The translations under genes were made by a program, and so were the position numbers. Under the pieces are notes generated by a model. It made no database searches and was not told where the DNA came from. It worked only from the letters and a program-made list of their open reading frames with translations. Below, one piece after another: positions 1 through 7,793 of a stretch of 33,163 nt of DNA (position 1 is the first letter of the stretch; every line of letters begins with the position of its first letter). Source of the stretch: a virus; the IMG/VR virus record IMGVR_UViG_3300046810_000149, positions 1 through 33,163 of that record; one strand, given 5' to 3'.

Positions 1-88
1 GGATGGGATCCACCCCAATCCCGATGCCCAGCCGTTTATTGCCGGGCTGATGGCCAAAGAACTGGCTCCACTAGTTAAGCATGAGTAA
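1..88 (+). CDS. tesA: TesA, 3' end (acyl-CoA thioesterase I / lysophospholipase L1)
   Basis: Only the last 28 codons are in the window. They contain the DGIHPN motif, the Asp-x-x-His of the SGNH-hydrolase catalytic triad, followed by the DAQPFIA stretch typical of enterobacterial TesA. The enzyme is periplasmic and hydrolyses acyl thioesters and lysophospholipids. The stop codon TAA at 86-88 overlaps an ATGAGTAA that starts the remnant of ybbO, so the two genes were translationally coupled before the phage inserted. The tesA-ybbO order is that of Escherichia coli and relatives. Confidence 0.9.
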   Translation, partial: DGIHPNPDAQPFIAGLMAKELAPLVKHE

Positions 89-158
89 CGGGGTTTGCAG
101 ACGGCTCACAGGTAAAGTTATGCAAAATAACAAGTTACTACTATTAATGCACTTTTAA
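81..158 (+). pseudogene. ybbO: 5' remnant of ybbO cut off by the prophage
   Basis: An ATG at 81 overlaps the tesA stop and opens a 25-codon frame. Its residues 9-15 are LTGKVMQ, which match what I recall of the E. coli YbbO N-terminus (LTGKVMQK). After residue 15 the frame runs into phage DNA and stops at TAA 156-158. The rest of the gene resumes at 33045. This shows that the prophage lies inside the ybbO reading frame, not in neutral intergenic DNA. Confidence 0.75.
115..127 (+). repeat. attL: attL core, 13-bp direct repeat
   Basis: AAGTTATGCAAAA occurs here and again at 33040-33052. On the left, host coding sequence runs up to and through it. On the right, it carries the ATG from which ybbO resumes. 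Joining host sequence across the repeat restores a continuous ybbO frame, which is the expected behaviour of an attB core. Confidence 0.8.
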
Positions 159-189
159 ATCAATTAGTTACATAACTAAAGGATTTAAT

Positions 190-208
190 TGGCGACAAAA
201 TGGCGACA
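190..208 (+). promoter_or_regulatory. Integrase arm-type sites, tandem TGGCGACA (left end)
   Basis: Two copies of TGGCGACA start 11 bp apart (190 and 201), about one helical turn. The same arrangement occurs at 32931-32949 just after int. P2 integrase uses short tandem arm-type sites inside the phage side of att. The matching pairs at both prophage ends fit that role. A degenerate inverted copy (AGCGCCA) follows at about 215-221. Confidence 0.6.
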
Positions 209-313
209 GCCATTTAGCGCCAATGCCATTAACTGAGTTATCAAACATAGCAAAGATGAGCGTTATCAATCCAATGTATTGACCATTCCTTACTCATCAC
301 CAAATGACAGACG

Positions 314-340
314 TAAAAAAACCCGCTTCGTGCGGGTTTT
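314..340 (-). terminator. Rho-independent terminator after ogr
   Basis: A 6-bp GC-rich stem (ACCCGC 321-326 with GCGGGT 332-337) and a 5-nt loop are flanked by seven A on the left and four T on the right. Read on the minus strand it is a hairpin followed by seven T, just past the ogr stop at 355. It ends the late tail transcript before attL and could also work in the other direction. Confidence 0.85.
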
Positions 341-354
341 AGTTTGATTTGCAG

Positions 355-573
355 TTAGAGCCAAAGCGCGCCTTGCAGTGATCTATCCGGGTGAGGCGGG
401 ACTGGTTTTACCGTTCCGGGTTGCATGATGATCTTGGCTACGGTTTCTAAGGACTTGAACGTGCAACTGCAGTTGATGTTCTGACACTGGTTATATCTTT
501 CTTTGGTATCTTTCGAGACTTGAAAACTACTGCGGGTATGCGCTGCGCCCCCACATAATGGACAGTTCATCAT
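355..573 (-). CDS. ogr: Ogr/Delta-family late transcription activator
   Basis: This 72-residue zinc protein activates the phage late promoters together with host RNA polymerase. It has the family zinc motif C4-x2-C7-x22-C30-x4-C35 and the KERYxQCQNxNC core of P2 Ogr. The frame is open further upstream (to 651), but the ATG at 573 has a GGAG nine bases before it and gives exactly the length of P2 Ogr, so that start is preferred. It is the last gene of the tail operon. Its likely targets are the TGT-N12-ACA sites at 7154, 11398 and 20427. Confidence 0.93.
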   Translation of the reverse strand: MMNCPLCGGAAHTRSSFQVSKDTKERYNQCQNINCSCTFKSLETVAKIIMQPGTVKPVPPHPDRSLQGALWL

Positions 574-652
574 AGTTAAATACTCCGTTATTTGTACACA
601 GGTGGGAACTTGTGGCGAGTATATAGATAAATTGGCCCCAATAGGAATCACT

Positions 653-1747
653 TTATTCCATTTCTATCCCATCAATTTTCACTTCAAGTTCCAGACTTGT
701 CGTAAACCCGCTGTCGCCCAGGTTATGGGTCAGCGTGGTAATGATCCACTCCGCCGCATCAATCTGCTGCTTGAACCCGCTCACCTTTACCGGCATCTCC
801 GTGTAAAGCTCAGCCCTGCCGCGCGCCAGCTCAATGGAAAACGTTGCCACGCCCCGCTGCAACCGTTCCCATTGCATTTTGGCGGCCCGCTCAGCATTAG
901 CGCGGCTTGCATATGTCCGGCTCAGCACCAGCACGTTTTCATCCGTGCCGATCAGGTAATCACCCTGCTTGGCTTCCGGCTCTTTTTTCTTTGCCGTGGT
1001 TTTCCGCCTGCGCTTCACCTTCGTGACTTCTTTCTTCACCGGCTCCCGCGTGTGCAGCCAGCTGGCTATTACCCCCGTATAGGCATCCCGATCTGCCAGG
1101 CTGAACCGGTGGCTGTCGCCGTCCCTGCGCTGAAGGGTGATCACCGGCAAAACTTTACCGCTGGCCGTTTTCCCCTGACCCTGACGGATAAACAGCAGGC
1201 TGCCATTTTTCACGCAGGCAAGCGCCCCGGACTGGCGCGCAAGGCGCATCAGAAAGCTGGCGTCTGACTCGTTCGTCTGGTCCAGATGGTCAACGGCAAG
1301 CTTTGCCACGTCTTCACCCAGCGCCAGCTTCAGCTTATGCCTGGCCGCGATATCGCGCGTGATGTCGCCCACCGTAACCTTATGCCATGACTTTTCGCGC
1401 TTCGTGTTAAGCGTCTCGCGAAAGTCGGCACTGCGCGCGCGAAGCGTCAGCCGGTCAGGCGATCCCGAGTGTTCAATTTCATCAACCGTGTAGGTGCCTT
1501 TGGGGATAAGCAGCTGCCCCTCCCACCCCAGCGCCAGCGTCAGCGCAACGCCCCGGCGGGGAAGCTGCAGCAGGCCGTCCGCATCGTCCAGCTGAATATC
1601 CAGCTGGTCAGCCTCAAATCCGCGGTTGTCCGTGAGCGTCAGGCTGATAAGCCGCTTCTCAATCTTCTGCGTGATGTCAGCCCCTTCCATCGTCAGACGA
1701 AACTGCGGCGCGCTGATGGCCCCGTTAGCCCAGGCTGAACTCTTCAT
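653..1747 (-). CDS. D: Tail protein D (baseplate hub, late control protein)
   Basis: The product is 364 residues (P2 gpD 387) and belongs to the phage late control D / gp27-like hub family. Such proteins form the ring that joins the tail tube to the spike. A lysine/arginine-rich stretch near residues 240-262 (KKEVTKVKRRRKTTAKKK) is probably a flexible loop. Its ATG overlaps the U stop by four bases, indicating translational coupling in the tail operon. It is the last structural gene before ogr. Confidence 0.93.
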   Translation of the reverse strand: MKSSAWANGAISAPQFRLTMEGADITQKIEKRLISLTLTDNRGFEADQLDIQLDDADGLLQLPRRGVALTLALGWEGQLLIPKGTYTVDEIEHSGSPDRLTLRARSADFRETLNTKREKSWHKVTVGDITRDIAARHKLKLALGEDVAKLAVDHLDQTNESDASFLMRLARQSGALACVKNGSLLFIRQGQGKTASGKVLPVITLQRRDGDSHRFSLADRDAYTGVIASWLHTREPVKKEVTKVKRRRKTTAKKKEPEAKQGDYLIGTDENVLVLSRTYASRANAERAAKMQWERLQRGVATFSIELARGRAELYTEMPVKVSGFKQQIDAAEWIITTLTHNLGDSGFTTSLELEVKIDGIEME

Positions 1748-2229
1748 TGCAGCAGCCCTCCCACCGCAGAGTTAAGCCTGCCCGCCGCGCCGGTTGCCGC
1801 ATTCTGCATGGCCGTTAACTGGTCGCTCAGGCTGCCAAACATCTCGCGCAGCGATTCATCCGTACGCCGGAGCGTGAGGGTAAACTCGATGCGCCTGCAC
1901 GCGCCGTTACTGAAAAACTCAGTACTGGTTTTATTCACGCTCTCGATAACAAACATGCCGTAAATTGCCCCGCTGCCCTCAATCAGCGGCCACGCGCGGC
2001 CAAGCTCCGCAATCTGCTCCAGCGCGAACAGCGTCAGGCGGCCACCGGTCATTTCAGGCAACAGAACGCCCGTCAGCGTGATGGTGTCGTTATCCGGCCC
2101 CAGAAACTGCATCGACGGGCGGACACCCACCCGGCTGTTTGTCGGAAACCGCCAGCTGCGCTGGTGTTGCAGCTGCTGATAGGGGGCAGTTTTCAGCATG
2201 AAAACAAACAGCCCCAGCGTCATCATCAT
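1744..2229 (-). CDS. U: Tail protein U
   Basis: This 161-residue protein closely follows P2 gpU from its start (MMMTLGLFVFMLKTAPYQ) through LIEGSGAIYGMFVI and the FTLTLRRTDESL segment. In P2, gpU is needed to finish and stabilise the contractile tail. The gene overlaps T upstream and D downstream by four bases each, so T-U-D form a coupled chain. Confidence 0.93.
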   Translation of the reverse strand: MMMTLGLFVFMLKTAPYQQLQHQRSWRFPTNSRVGVRPSMQFLGPDNDTITLTGVLLPEMTGGRLTLFALEQIAELGRAWPLIEGSGAIYGMFVIESVNKTSTEFFSNGACRRIEFTLTLRRTDESLREMFGSLSDQLTAMQNAATGAAGRLNSAVGGLLQ

Positions 2230-4871
2230 GATTCAAACCCTCCCCGGTCACTGTAGGAACTGCGCGCGCGGGCCTGTGCCTGCCGCTCTTTTTCTTCAAT
2301 CCGGCGCATCACCTCATCCACCACACTCTGATGGCTTTCGCCCGGCTGCTGCAGGATGGTGAATGCATAGCTGTTATGCACCGGGGCAGCCGCTGTGGCA
2401 GATATTACGCCGCCGGTGGCACTGGCAGACTGTGCTTTGGCGGGCAGACTCATAGGGTGCAGTGGGCGCGCTGCGGCCGGAGTGCCTGCCAGCCCCATCG
2501 CCAGCGCGGCGGACGCGGCCAGTGATGCGGTGCGCCTGCGGCTGGTAATACTGGCCGGACCGTTCACAAGCTCCGGCCCGTTCTCGCCCGCAATCCCGAA
2601 CTTCCCGGCGGGAATAAAGCCACCGCTGTCATACAGCCCGGCAAATCCCGTTGCCGCTCCCGGACTCTTACCCGGCACGCCCGGCATCACCGGTGAGACT
2701 TCACCCGGTTTCATCCAGTCAGGCAGATAGCTGGTCAGCGATGAAAGCTTGCTTTTCAGCCCCTCCCACTTAGCGCTTATCCCCGCCATCAGCCCGTCAA
2801 TCATCTGCGAACCGGCCTCCTGAAAACGGGCCGGCAGCGCCTGCACGTCAGCAACAATTTCACTCCACTTTGAACTGATGTACGTCCTGATGGCGTCCCA
2901 TACGGCGCTGACCTTGGTGCTGATGCCATCCCATAACGCGGCAAGCTTTGGCCCCAGCGTGCCCCAGTTCTGCCAGATAAGCAGCGCTCCGGCGGCAATC
3001 AGCCCAATTACCGCAAGAATGGGGTTCGCCAGCATCAGGCGGCCCAGCCATAAGATGCCGTTGCCCATCAGGCCAATCGCCCCCCGGATAAGGGTAAACG
3101 CGCTGACGGTTTTGATGCCCAGCACGCCACAACTCAGGCGCAACAGCGCCAGCGGGCCAAGAATGGCGGCAGCGGCCAGCGACAGAACGCCCACGGCACT
3201 GGCCGCAATGGCAAACCCCGCGCCAAGCTTGAACAGCCCGGCGGTCAGCTGCGGGTGCTGCTTCACAAAATTACCCAGCGAGGTGGCAAGGTCACCCAGC
3301 CAGTCAGACAGCCGCTTGAGGTCCGGCGCGACGGTTTCACCGATGGCGGCCATTGCGTTGGTAAACGAACCGGTGGCCGCCTCCCATTTGTTGCCCAGGG
3401 TGTTAAGTGACGCATTGACGCGCTCACGCAGGGATGCCTGATTTTCAAGCTTGGACGCCGTTTCCCGGTAGCCCTCCACGCCCTTGGAAATCATGATGTT
3501 CAGCACCTGCAGCGTCTCCGCGTCATCGCCAAACATATCCTTCAGGGTTGTGAGCCGCTTCTGGGTGCTCAGGCTTTTAAGCTGTGCCAGCTGCTGATAC
3601 ATCTTATCGATGCCGCCGAACTCGCCCTTGCCGTTGGTGAAGTCAAACTTCACGCCGGTGCCTTTCAGATCGCTGTTTACGCCCTTCATCTTGTCGGCGT
3701 CCATCATGCCCTGAAACACCTTGCGGTAGGCGTTACCGGCAGACTCGCCCGCCATGCTGGACTGATCGGCCATGACCAGCAGCGGCGCAAAGGTTTTCGA
3801 AGCCTCCAGCCCTTTCTGTTTGATGATGTCCATTGCGCTGCCGATTTTTGCATAGCCCTGCAGCATGTTTCCCGGATCGACACCGGCATAGAATCCCTTC
3901 TGGATGATGTCGGTCAGGGCCATCATGTCCTTTTCGCTGGTCTGCGTGGCGTCCTGCAGCTTGGCGGCAAATTCCGCCGCATCAGTGGGCGCCATCTTCA
4001 GCTGAACGCCCAGATACGCCGTTGCCTCACCCAGGCCGCCCAGGATTGACTGCGCGCTCATACCCTGACGCCGCAGCATGGTCATCATGTTCTGAAAGTC
4101 CGCCGTGGTGCCGGGCAGCTTGTCGCCCAGGCCCACCGCCAGCTTGTTGATATTCTCAAACTCCGGCAGCACTTTGGCCCCCGGCCCCATCATGGACGCG
4201 GCCAGCTGCGTGGAGGCATCCTCTGATTCAGCGTAAGCCCTGACCGGGGCCATCATCGTCATCCCGGTGGTCACGCCGGTGGCAACCATGCCCGCCCCGT
4301 TACCGGCGAGGTTATTACGCAGCTCCATCGATTTGTCATGCCGCGCCCGGATGGCGCTCAGCTTCTGCTGCCGTTCGCCCAGCTTTCGCAGCTGCGCCTG
4401 CTGGCGCTCAATTGCCGCGCTGGCACCGTCAGCGTCCGTTCTGAGTCGGCGCTGCGCCGCGCTCAGCTGTTTGGTATCAATACCCGCCGTGGTAAGCGCC
4501 TCGCGCTGGCGCTGAACCGACAGGCGCAGACCGTTATAAGCCTGCTGCAGTTCGCTGGCGCGCCCTTTGGCCTGAGCCAGCAGCCTGGCCTGCTGCGCCG
4601 TGGGTTTGTTGGTCGCGGCAAACTGGGTCGCCAGCTGTGCGGCCTCATGCCGGGCGGTTGCCAGATTCTTTTCCGTGATGGCAAGCTGGGAGCGCGTCTT
4701 GCGAAAGCCGTCAATGCGCCCGGCCTGCTCGTTCAGGGATTTCAGGCCGTCTTTGCTGGCCCTGAGTGCGGCGGCCAGCTCCTTAGAGCCAGCCTGCGCA
4801 TTTTTGAAAGGGCGGGTGATTTTATCCACCGCGTTAAGAACCACCTGCAGACGCAGGTTTGTATCACTCAT
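2226..4871 (-). CDS. T: Tail tape measure protein T
   Basis: About 881 residues (P2 gpT about 815). It sets tail length and is thought to be ejected with the DNA. The N-terminus (MSDTNLRLQVVLNAVDKITRPF) is typical of P2 T. Residues 30-200 are Gln/Ala/Leu-rich and probably coiled coil. Residues near 545-640 are strongly hydrophobic, as expected for a segment that enters the membrane during ejection. A GTG at 4877 is an alternative start, but the ATG at 4871 has a better-spaced GGAG. The start overlaps the end of the E' frame. Confidence 0.93.
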   Translation of the reverse strand: MSDTNLRLQVVLNAVDKITRPFKNAQAGSKELAAALRASKDGLKSLNEQAGRIDGFRKTRSQLAITEKNLATARHEAAQLATQFAATNKPTAQQARLLAQAKGRASELQQAYNGLRLSVQRQREALTTAGIDTKQLSAAQRRLRTDADGASAAIERQQAQLRKLGERQQKLSAIRARHDKSMELRNNLAGNGAGMVATGVTTGMTMMAPVRAYAESEDASTQLAASMMGPGAKVLPEFENINKLAVGLGDKLPGTTADFQNMMTMLRRQGMSAQSILGGLGEATAYLGVQLKMAPTDAAEFAAKLQDATQTSEKDMMALTDIIQKGFYAGVDPGNMLQGYAKIGSAMDIIKQKGLEASKTFAPLLVMADQSSMAGESAGNAYRKVFQGMMDADKMKGVNSDLKGTGVKFDFTNGKGEFGGIDKMYQQLAQLKSLSTQKRLTTLKDMFGDDAETLQVLNIMISKGVEGYRETASKLENQASLRERVNASLNTLGNKWEAATGSFTNAMAAIGETVAPDLKRLSDWLGDLATSLGNFVKQHPQLTAGLFKLGAGFAIAASAVGVLSLAAAAILGPLALLRLSCGVLGIKTVSAFTLIRGAIGLMGNGILWLGRLMLANPILAVIGLIAAGALLIWQNWGTLGPKLAALWDGISTKVSAVWDAIRTYISSKWSEIVADVQALPARFQEAGSQMIDGLMAGISAKWEGLKSKLSSLTSYLPDWMKPGEVSPVMPGVPGKSPGAATGFAGLYDSGGFIPAGKFGIAGENGPELVNGPASITSRRRTASLAASAALAMGLAGTPAAARPLHPMSLPAKAQSASATGGVISATAAAPVHNSYAFTILQQPGESHQSVVDEVMRRIEEKERQAQARARSSYSDRGGFES

Positions 4872-5324
4872 CGTCACCGGCTCCGCTGCGTAAAACTGCC
4901 CTGTGCCGCCACTCCAGCACCTCCGTCAGTGGCATGTTCTCCGTTGCGGAGGGCGGCCAGTGAAAAACGGTGGCGATGTCCGCCACCAGATCGTCTACCG
5001 TCAGGCCGCCTGGAAATCCGACGTCACCGACTTCGGCAACAAAAAAGTCACCACCTCAACCGACAGCAGCAGCAGATCGGCAGGGTCCATTTCGTTGATT
5101 TCGTGCGGCTGTAGCGCAGGCACCGAAATGCGCGGGAGCACAACCATCATCGCGTTGACGTCCATATCCATCAGCGCCTGCAGGCGGGTGCCGCGCAGCG
5201 AACCGGACTGGGGCTTACGCAGGGTGACCTGGGTGATGGTTTCTTTGCCGCGCTGGATAGGCGTATCCAGCACAACGATTTTTTGCAGCGGCAGTGTTAC
5301 CGCCTGTTCAGCGTCTTTAGCCAT
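4864..5324 (-). CDS. E': Tail assembly chaperone E+E' (-1 frameshift product)
   Basis: Ribosomes that slip back one base at T-TTT-TTG (5040-5046) leave the E frame and read an extension that ends at TGA 4864-4866. The fused product is about 153 residues (P2 E+E' 142). The extension contains FHWPPSATENMPLTEVLEW, which matches P2 E' closely and cannot be reached without the slip. The two products are the usual chaperone pair for the tape measure protein, whose gene T starts inside the end of E'. Confidence 0.88.
5001..5324 (-). CDS. E: Tail protein E, zero-frame product
   Basis: The product is 107 residues (P2 gpE 91) and acts in tail assembly as the short partner of E+E'. The core ITQVTLRKPQSGSLRG and the DPADLLLLSVEVV segment are typical of the family. 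The frame continues past the slippery site for 15 codons and stops at 5001. The start has an AGGAA about nine bases upstream. It lies between FII and T. Confidence 0.9.
   Translation of the reverse strand: MAKDAEQAVTLPLQKIVVLDTPIQRGKETITQVTLRKPQSGSLRGTRLQALMDMDVNAMMVVLPRISVPALQPHEINEMDPADLLLLSVEVVTFLLPKSVTSDFQAA
5040..5046 (-). promoter_or_regulatory. Programmed -1 frameshift heptamer T-TTT-TTG
   Basis: On the minus strand the zero-frame codons are ACT TTT TTG, giving the X-XXY-YYZ heptamer TTTTTTG. It is the same heptamer at the same gene position as the one shown for P2 E/E'. The open -1 frame beyond it encodes a conserved E' domain. Confidence 0.88.
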
Positions 5325-5382
5325 GTTGTTCAGTTCCTGAATTCAGTGAGAATAAGCGGCAGGGTTTCACCTGCCGGAGTAA

Positions 5383-5898
5383 TCAGAGGCCCAGCGCGTT
5401 GCGGTGTGCTTCCAGCATGTCCACGCCGCCCACGATTTCGACCATGTTCACCAGGTCAACCTCGTAAAGCACCTCGCCGTTAATCGTCAGCTTGGCGTAG
5501 CTGTTGGTGCCGGACACTTTGGTGGTGCTGGACTCACCCGGTTTCCATTCGCCGGAGTCCACCTCCTTGTGGCGGCCACGAACGACCAGCTCAACGGCCT
5601 GCACTTCAGCGGTGTCATCGCGCTGGATGGATCCGGTAAAACGCAGCTGGATACCGTCCACGGTGGTAGCTCCCAGCTGCTTGAACAGCAGCAGTTCGGT
5701 GCCGCCAATGCTGAATTCGGTATCCAGCGCGCCATCATCCAGCCCCATATCGATGTCCACCGCGCCGGGCATCCCGCCGCCACGGTATTTTTCAAACTTG
5801 CGGGTGAATTTTGGCAGCGTCACGGACTCCACGATGCCCATCCAGTTGTTTCCGGCATTGAACATGTTGAGGTGCTTAAGCTTGCGGGGTAAGGCCAT
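5383..5898 (-). CDS. FII: Major tail tube protein FII
   Basis: The product is 171 residues (P2 FII 172). It polymerises into the inner tube of the contractile tail. The N-terminal MALPRKLKHLNMFNAGNNW and the GxVEIDMGLD-like segment are characteristic. AAGGAG sits eight bases before the ATG, a strong ribosome binding site as expected for an abundant structural protein. It follows the sheath gene FI with a 12-base gap. Confidence 0.95.
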   Translation of the reverse strand: MALPRKLKHLNMFNAGNNWMGIVESVTLPKFTRKFEKYRGGGMPGAVDIDMGLDDGALDTEFSIGGTELLLFKQLGATTVDGIQLRFTGSIQRDDTAEVQAVELVVRGRHKEVDSGEWKPGESSTTKVSGTNSYAKLTINGEVLYEVDLVNMVEIVGGVDMLEAHRNALGL

Positions 5899-5910
5899 GT
5901 TTCCGTCTCC

Positions 5911-7083
5911 TTATGCGCTGACGCGGCTGGCAAAGTTCACCAGATACTGGTCAGTAATACGCTGGCGCAGCAGCAGGTTTTCCAGCGGTGGCACCGGCGT
6001 ATAGTCGTAATCGATCCGCAGCTGCCCGGCTTTCAGCGTGTCTTTGGTGTTCACGCTTTCATCCAGCCAGCAGTCACCGCCAATGAGATAACCCTGGTTA
6101 ACCAGCTGGCGCATTTTGGCGCGGATACCTTCAATGATGTCGCGGGCCAGTGACGGGTTAAGCGGGCCGTCCACAGACCACATGTGTGCTTCCGCCATCG
6201 TGTCGGCCAGAACCTGCGCGGTGCGGGTGTAGTTTTCAAAGGCGAAAAGCGGATCGTCACTGAGGCAGCGGGAACCCCAGAAGCGAAAGCCGTCCTTGCG
6301 GATAAGCGTGGTGATGTCGTTCTTGTTCAGCAGACCCGCATCGGTGGCCGGATCCTGCAGGTCCCAGAACACATCGGCGGAAATGCCGGTGACGCCGTTC
6401 ACGCCGACGTTCGACAGGGTTTTGTGCCAGCCGGTCTGTTCGTCAATTTTGGCGCGCAGGCCCAGCGCGCGGGCGGTGGCGTAGGCCGTTGCGTCCGCAC
6501 TGGTCACGGTGTCAAAGTTGATGAAATCCGGCCAGATAAGCATCCCTTCGCGCTGGCTGAAGTTGTCGCGGTAGGCAATCGCGTCTTCAACGGTTTTACA
6601 GCCATACGCCGCCAGATAGGCAAAGCCGCGCAGGCTCTGCGCCACGGACAGCAGCTCGGTGGCCACCGCCTGCGTGTCATGCCCCGGCACGCCAAGAATG
6701 CGCGGCTTAACGCCCAGCTGCGCCTGCGCGGCCAGCAGCGCTTTCATGCCGGTGCGTTTGCCGTCAGTCGTCACGCCGCCGATGATGTTGGTTGTGGTTT
6801 CCGCTTCGGTTTCGCCCTGCGCCACGCGCACAATCACGGTAACGGGTTTCGCCTGGTCAGCAATCGCATCCAGTGAACGGGCCAGCGTGCCGGACTCCCC
6901 GGCCTTGCCGCTGGCGGTCAGTACGTCAGTAACCAGCACGGGCTTGTTGAGCGGGAACATCGCCGCATCGGCATCATCGCCGGTACAGACCATGCCCACG
7001 ATTGCCGTGCTGACGGTAGTGATGGTTCGGGTGCCTTCGTTGATTTCCTCAACGCGCACGCCGTGGTGATAGTCTTGCGCCAT
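5911..7083 (-). CDS. FI: Major tail sheath protein FI
   Basis: The product is 390 residues (P2 FI 396). It forms the contractile sheath around the tail tube. It starts [19 protein letters not shown] and has the conserved C-terminal region with [18 protein letters not shown] and the [14 protein letters not shown] segment. AGGAG lies nine bases before the ATG. It is the first gene of the F operon, about 24 bases downstream of the predicted Ogr-dependent start of transcription. Confidence 0.95.
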   Translation of the reverse strand: MAQDYHHGVRVEEINEGTRTITTVSTAIVGMVCTGDDADAAMFPLNKPVLVTDVLTASGKAGESGTLARSLDAIADQAKPVTVIVRVAQGETEAETTTNIIGGVTTDGKRTGMKALLAAQAQLGVKPRILGVPGHDTQAVATELLSVAQSLRGFAYLAAYGCKTVEDAIAYRDNFSQREGMLIWPDFINFDTVTSADATAYATARALGLRAKIDEQTGWHKTLSNVGVNGVTGISADVFWDLQDPATDAGLLNKNDITTLIRKDGFRFWGSRCLSDDPLFAFENYTRTAQVLADTMAEAHMWSVDGPLNPSLARDIIEGIRAKMRQLVNQGYLIGGDCWLDESVNTKDTLKAGQLRIDYDYTPVPPLENLLLRQRITDQYLVNFASRVSA

Positions 7084-7153
7084 GTAACGAATCTCCTGTT
7101 AAGGGGTTTCGCTATGGTGAGAGGTCAGGCGGGTTACTGCACTCGGTTGCCGT

Positions 7154-7171
7154 TGTGTGGGGAGTGGTACA
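7154..7171 (-). promoter_or_regulatory. Ogr-binding site of late promoter PF
   Basis: The dyad TGT-N12-ACA is the P2 late-promoter activator element, normally centred near -55. Here it is centred at 7162.5, which puts the start of transcription near 7107, upstream of FI. CCATAG around 7112-7117 on the minus strand is a plausible -10. No good -35 is seen, as usual for activator-dependent late promoters. Confidence 0.7.
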
Positions 7172-7173
7172 AA

Positions 7174-7200
7174 TAAAACAGGCCCACTGGCGGGCCTGTT
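7174..7200 (-). terminator. Terminator after the baseplate/fibre operon
   Basis: A 9-bp stem (AACAGGCCC 7177-7185 with GGGCCTGTT 7192-7200) has a 6-nt loop and, on the minus strand, is followed by TTTTATTT. It lies three bases past the end of the tail fibre assembly gene and directly upstream of the PF activator site, so it separates the V-to-tfa operon from the F operon. Confidence 0.85.
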
Positions 7201-7202
7201 GG

Positions 7203-7793
7203 TTATGCTGGCATCTGAGGCCAGCTGATATCGGGGGCTGTTGAAACATCAACCGCCTGGACCATCTGGATATACTTCATCCAGACCGTCAGCAAAGCCT
7301 TGTCAGCGTCAGTGATAATGCCCAGTGAAAGCTGCGTCTGCCATGCCTGCGTCGCGCTGTTCGCCTGGCTGATTAATTCCGCCTTGTGGCGGGCGGCCTC
7401 AGCAACATTCGCGGCCCGCAGGGCATCCGCGTCCGTTACCCACTTTTTGCCGTCCCATACGTCAAAGACCGAGGACGGTTTAAGTGTCGTGCTATCAGAG
7501 GGATATTCACCCGTTTCGGTAACCATGACTTCAGAACCATCAGCCACTGAATAAACCGTTTCGCCACGGTGATCCGGTTCCGTCACCCAGCTGCCATTAC
7601 GGAAAATCACCACCTGCCCGGTGGCCACTGATGGCGGCACTGACGTGCAGGCATTGGCCGGGATCCCCACTCCGGGCAACAGATATTCATCCGTTGTTCC
7701 GGTATATTCCCCGCTGACGGCGTCGAAGTTATAGACCTTCAGCGTGCCTGCAGACTTTGCCAGCCCGTCATTATCTAATGTCACCTTAGCCAT
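7203..7793 (-). CDS. Tail fibre assembly protein (Tfa type)
   Basis: This 196-residue protein takes the place of P2 gene G, directly after the tail fibre gene. It resembles the caudoviral tail fibre assembly family: an N-terminal fibre-like part, a WDGKKWVTDADALRAANVAEA segment, then a helical C-terminus ending in DISWPQMPA. Such proteins chaperone fibre trimerisation and may stay on the fibre tip. Its ATG overlaps the H stop (TAATG). Fibre and chaperone usually exchange together. Confidence 0.85.
   Translation of the reverse strand: MAKVTLDNDGLAKSAGTLKVYNFDAVSGEYTGTTDEYLLPGVGIPANACTSVPPSVATGQVVIFRNGSWVTEPDHRGETVYSVADGSEVMVTETGEYPSDSTTLKPSSVFDVWDGKKWVTDADALRAANVAEAARHKAELISQANSATQAWQTQLSLGIITDADKALLTVWMKYIQMVQAVDVSTAPDISWPQMPA

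Noticed and set aside
190-205. TGGCGACAAAATGGCG repeat as the att core
   Set aside because: It is longer than the 13-bp repeat, but it lies on the phage side of it at both ends. Only the 13-bp repeat restores the ybbO frame when host DNA is rejoined, so the longer repeat is read as arm-type sites.
355-651. 98-residue version of Ogr
   Set aside because: The extra 26 residues have no family match; the ATG at 573 has a ribosome binding site and gives the normal 72 residues.
6184-6876. Long plus-strand frame (230 codons) opposite FI, and similar ones at 602-1267, 4338-5114, 26485-27090 and 28571-29287
   Set aside because: They lie antisense to well-recognised genes in GC-rich DNA, have no recognisable domains and no ribosome binding sites worth noting. 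They are shadow frames.
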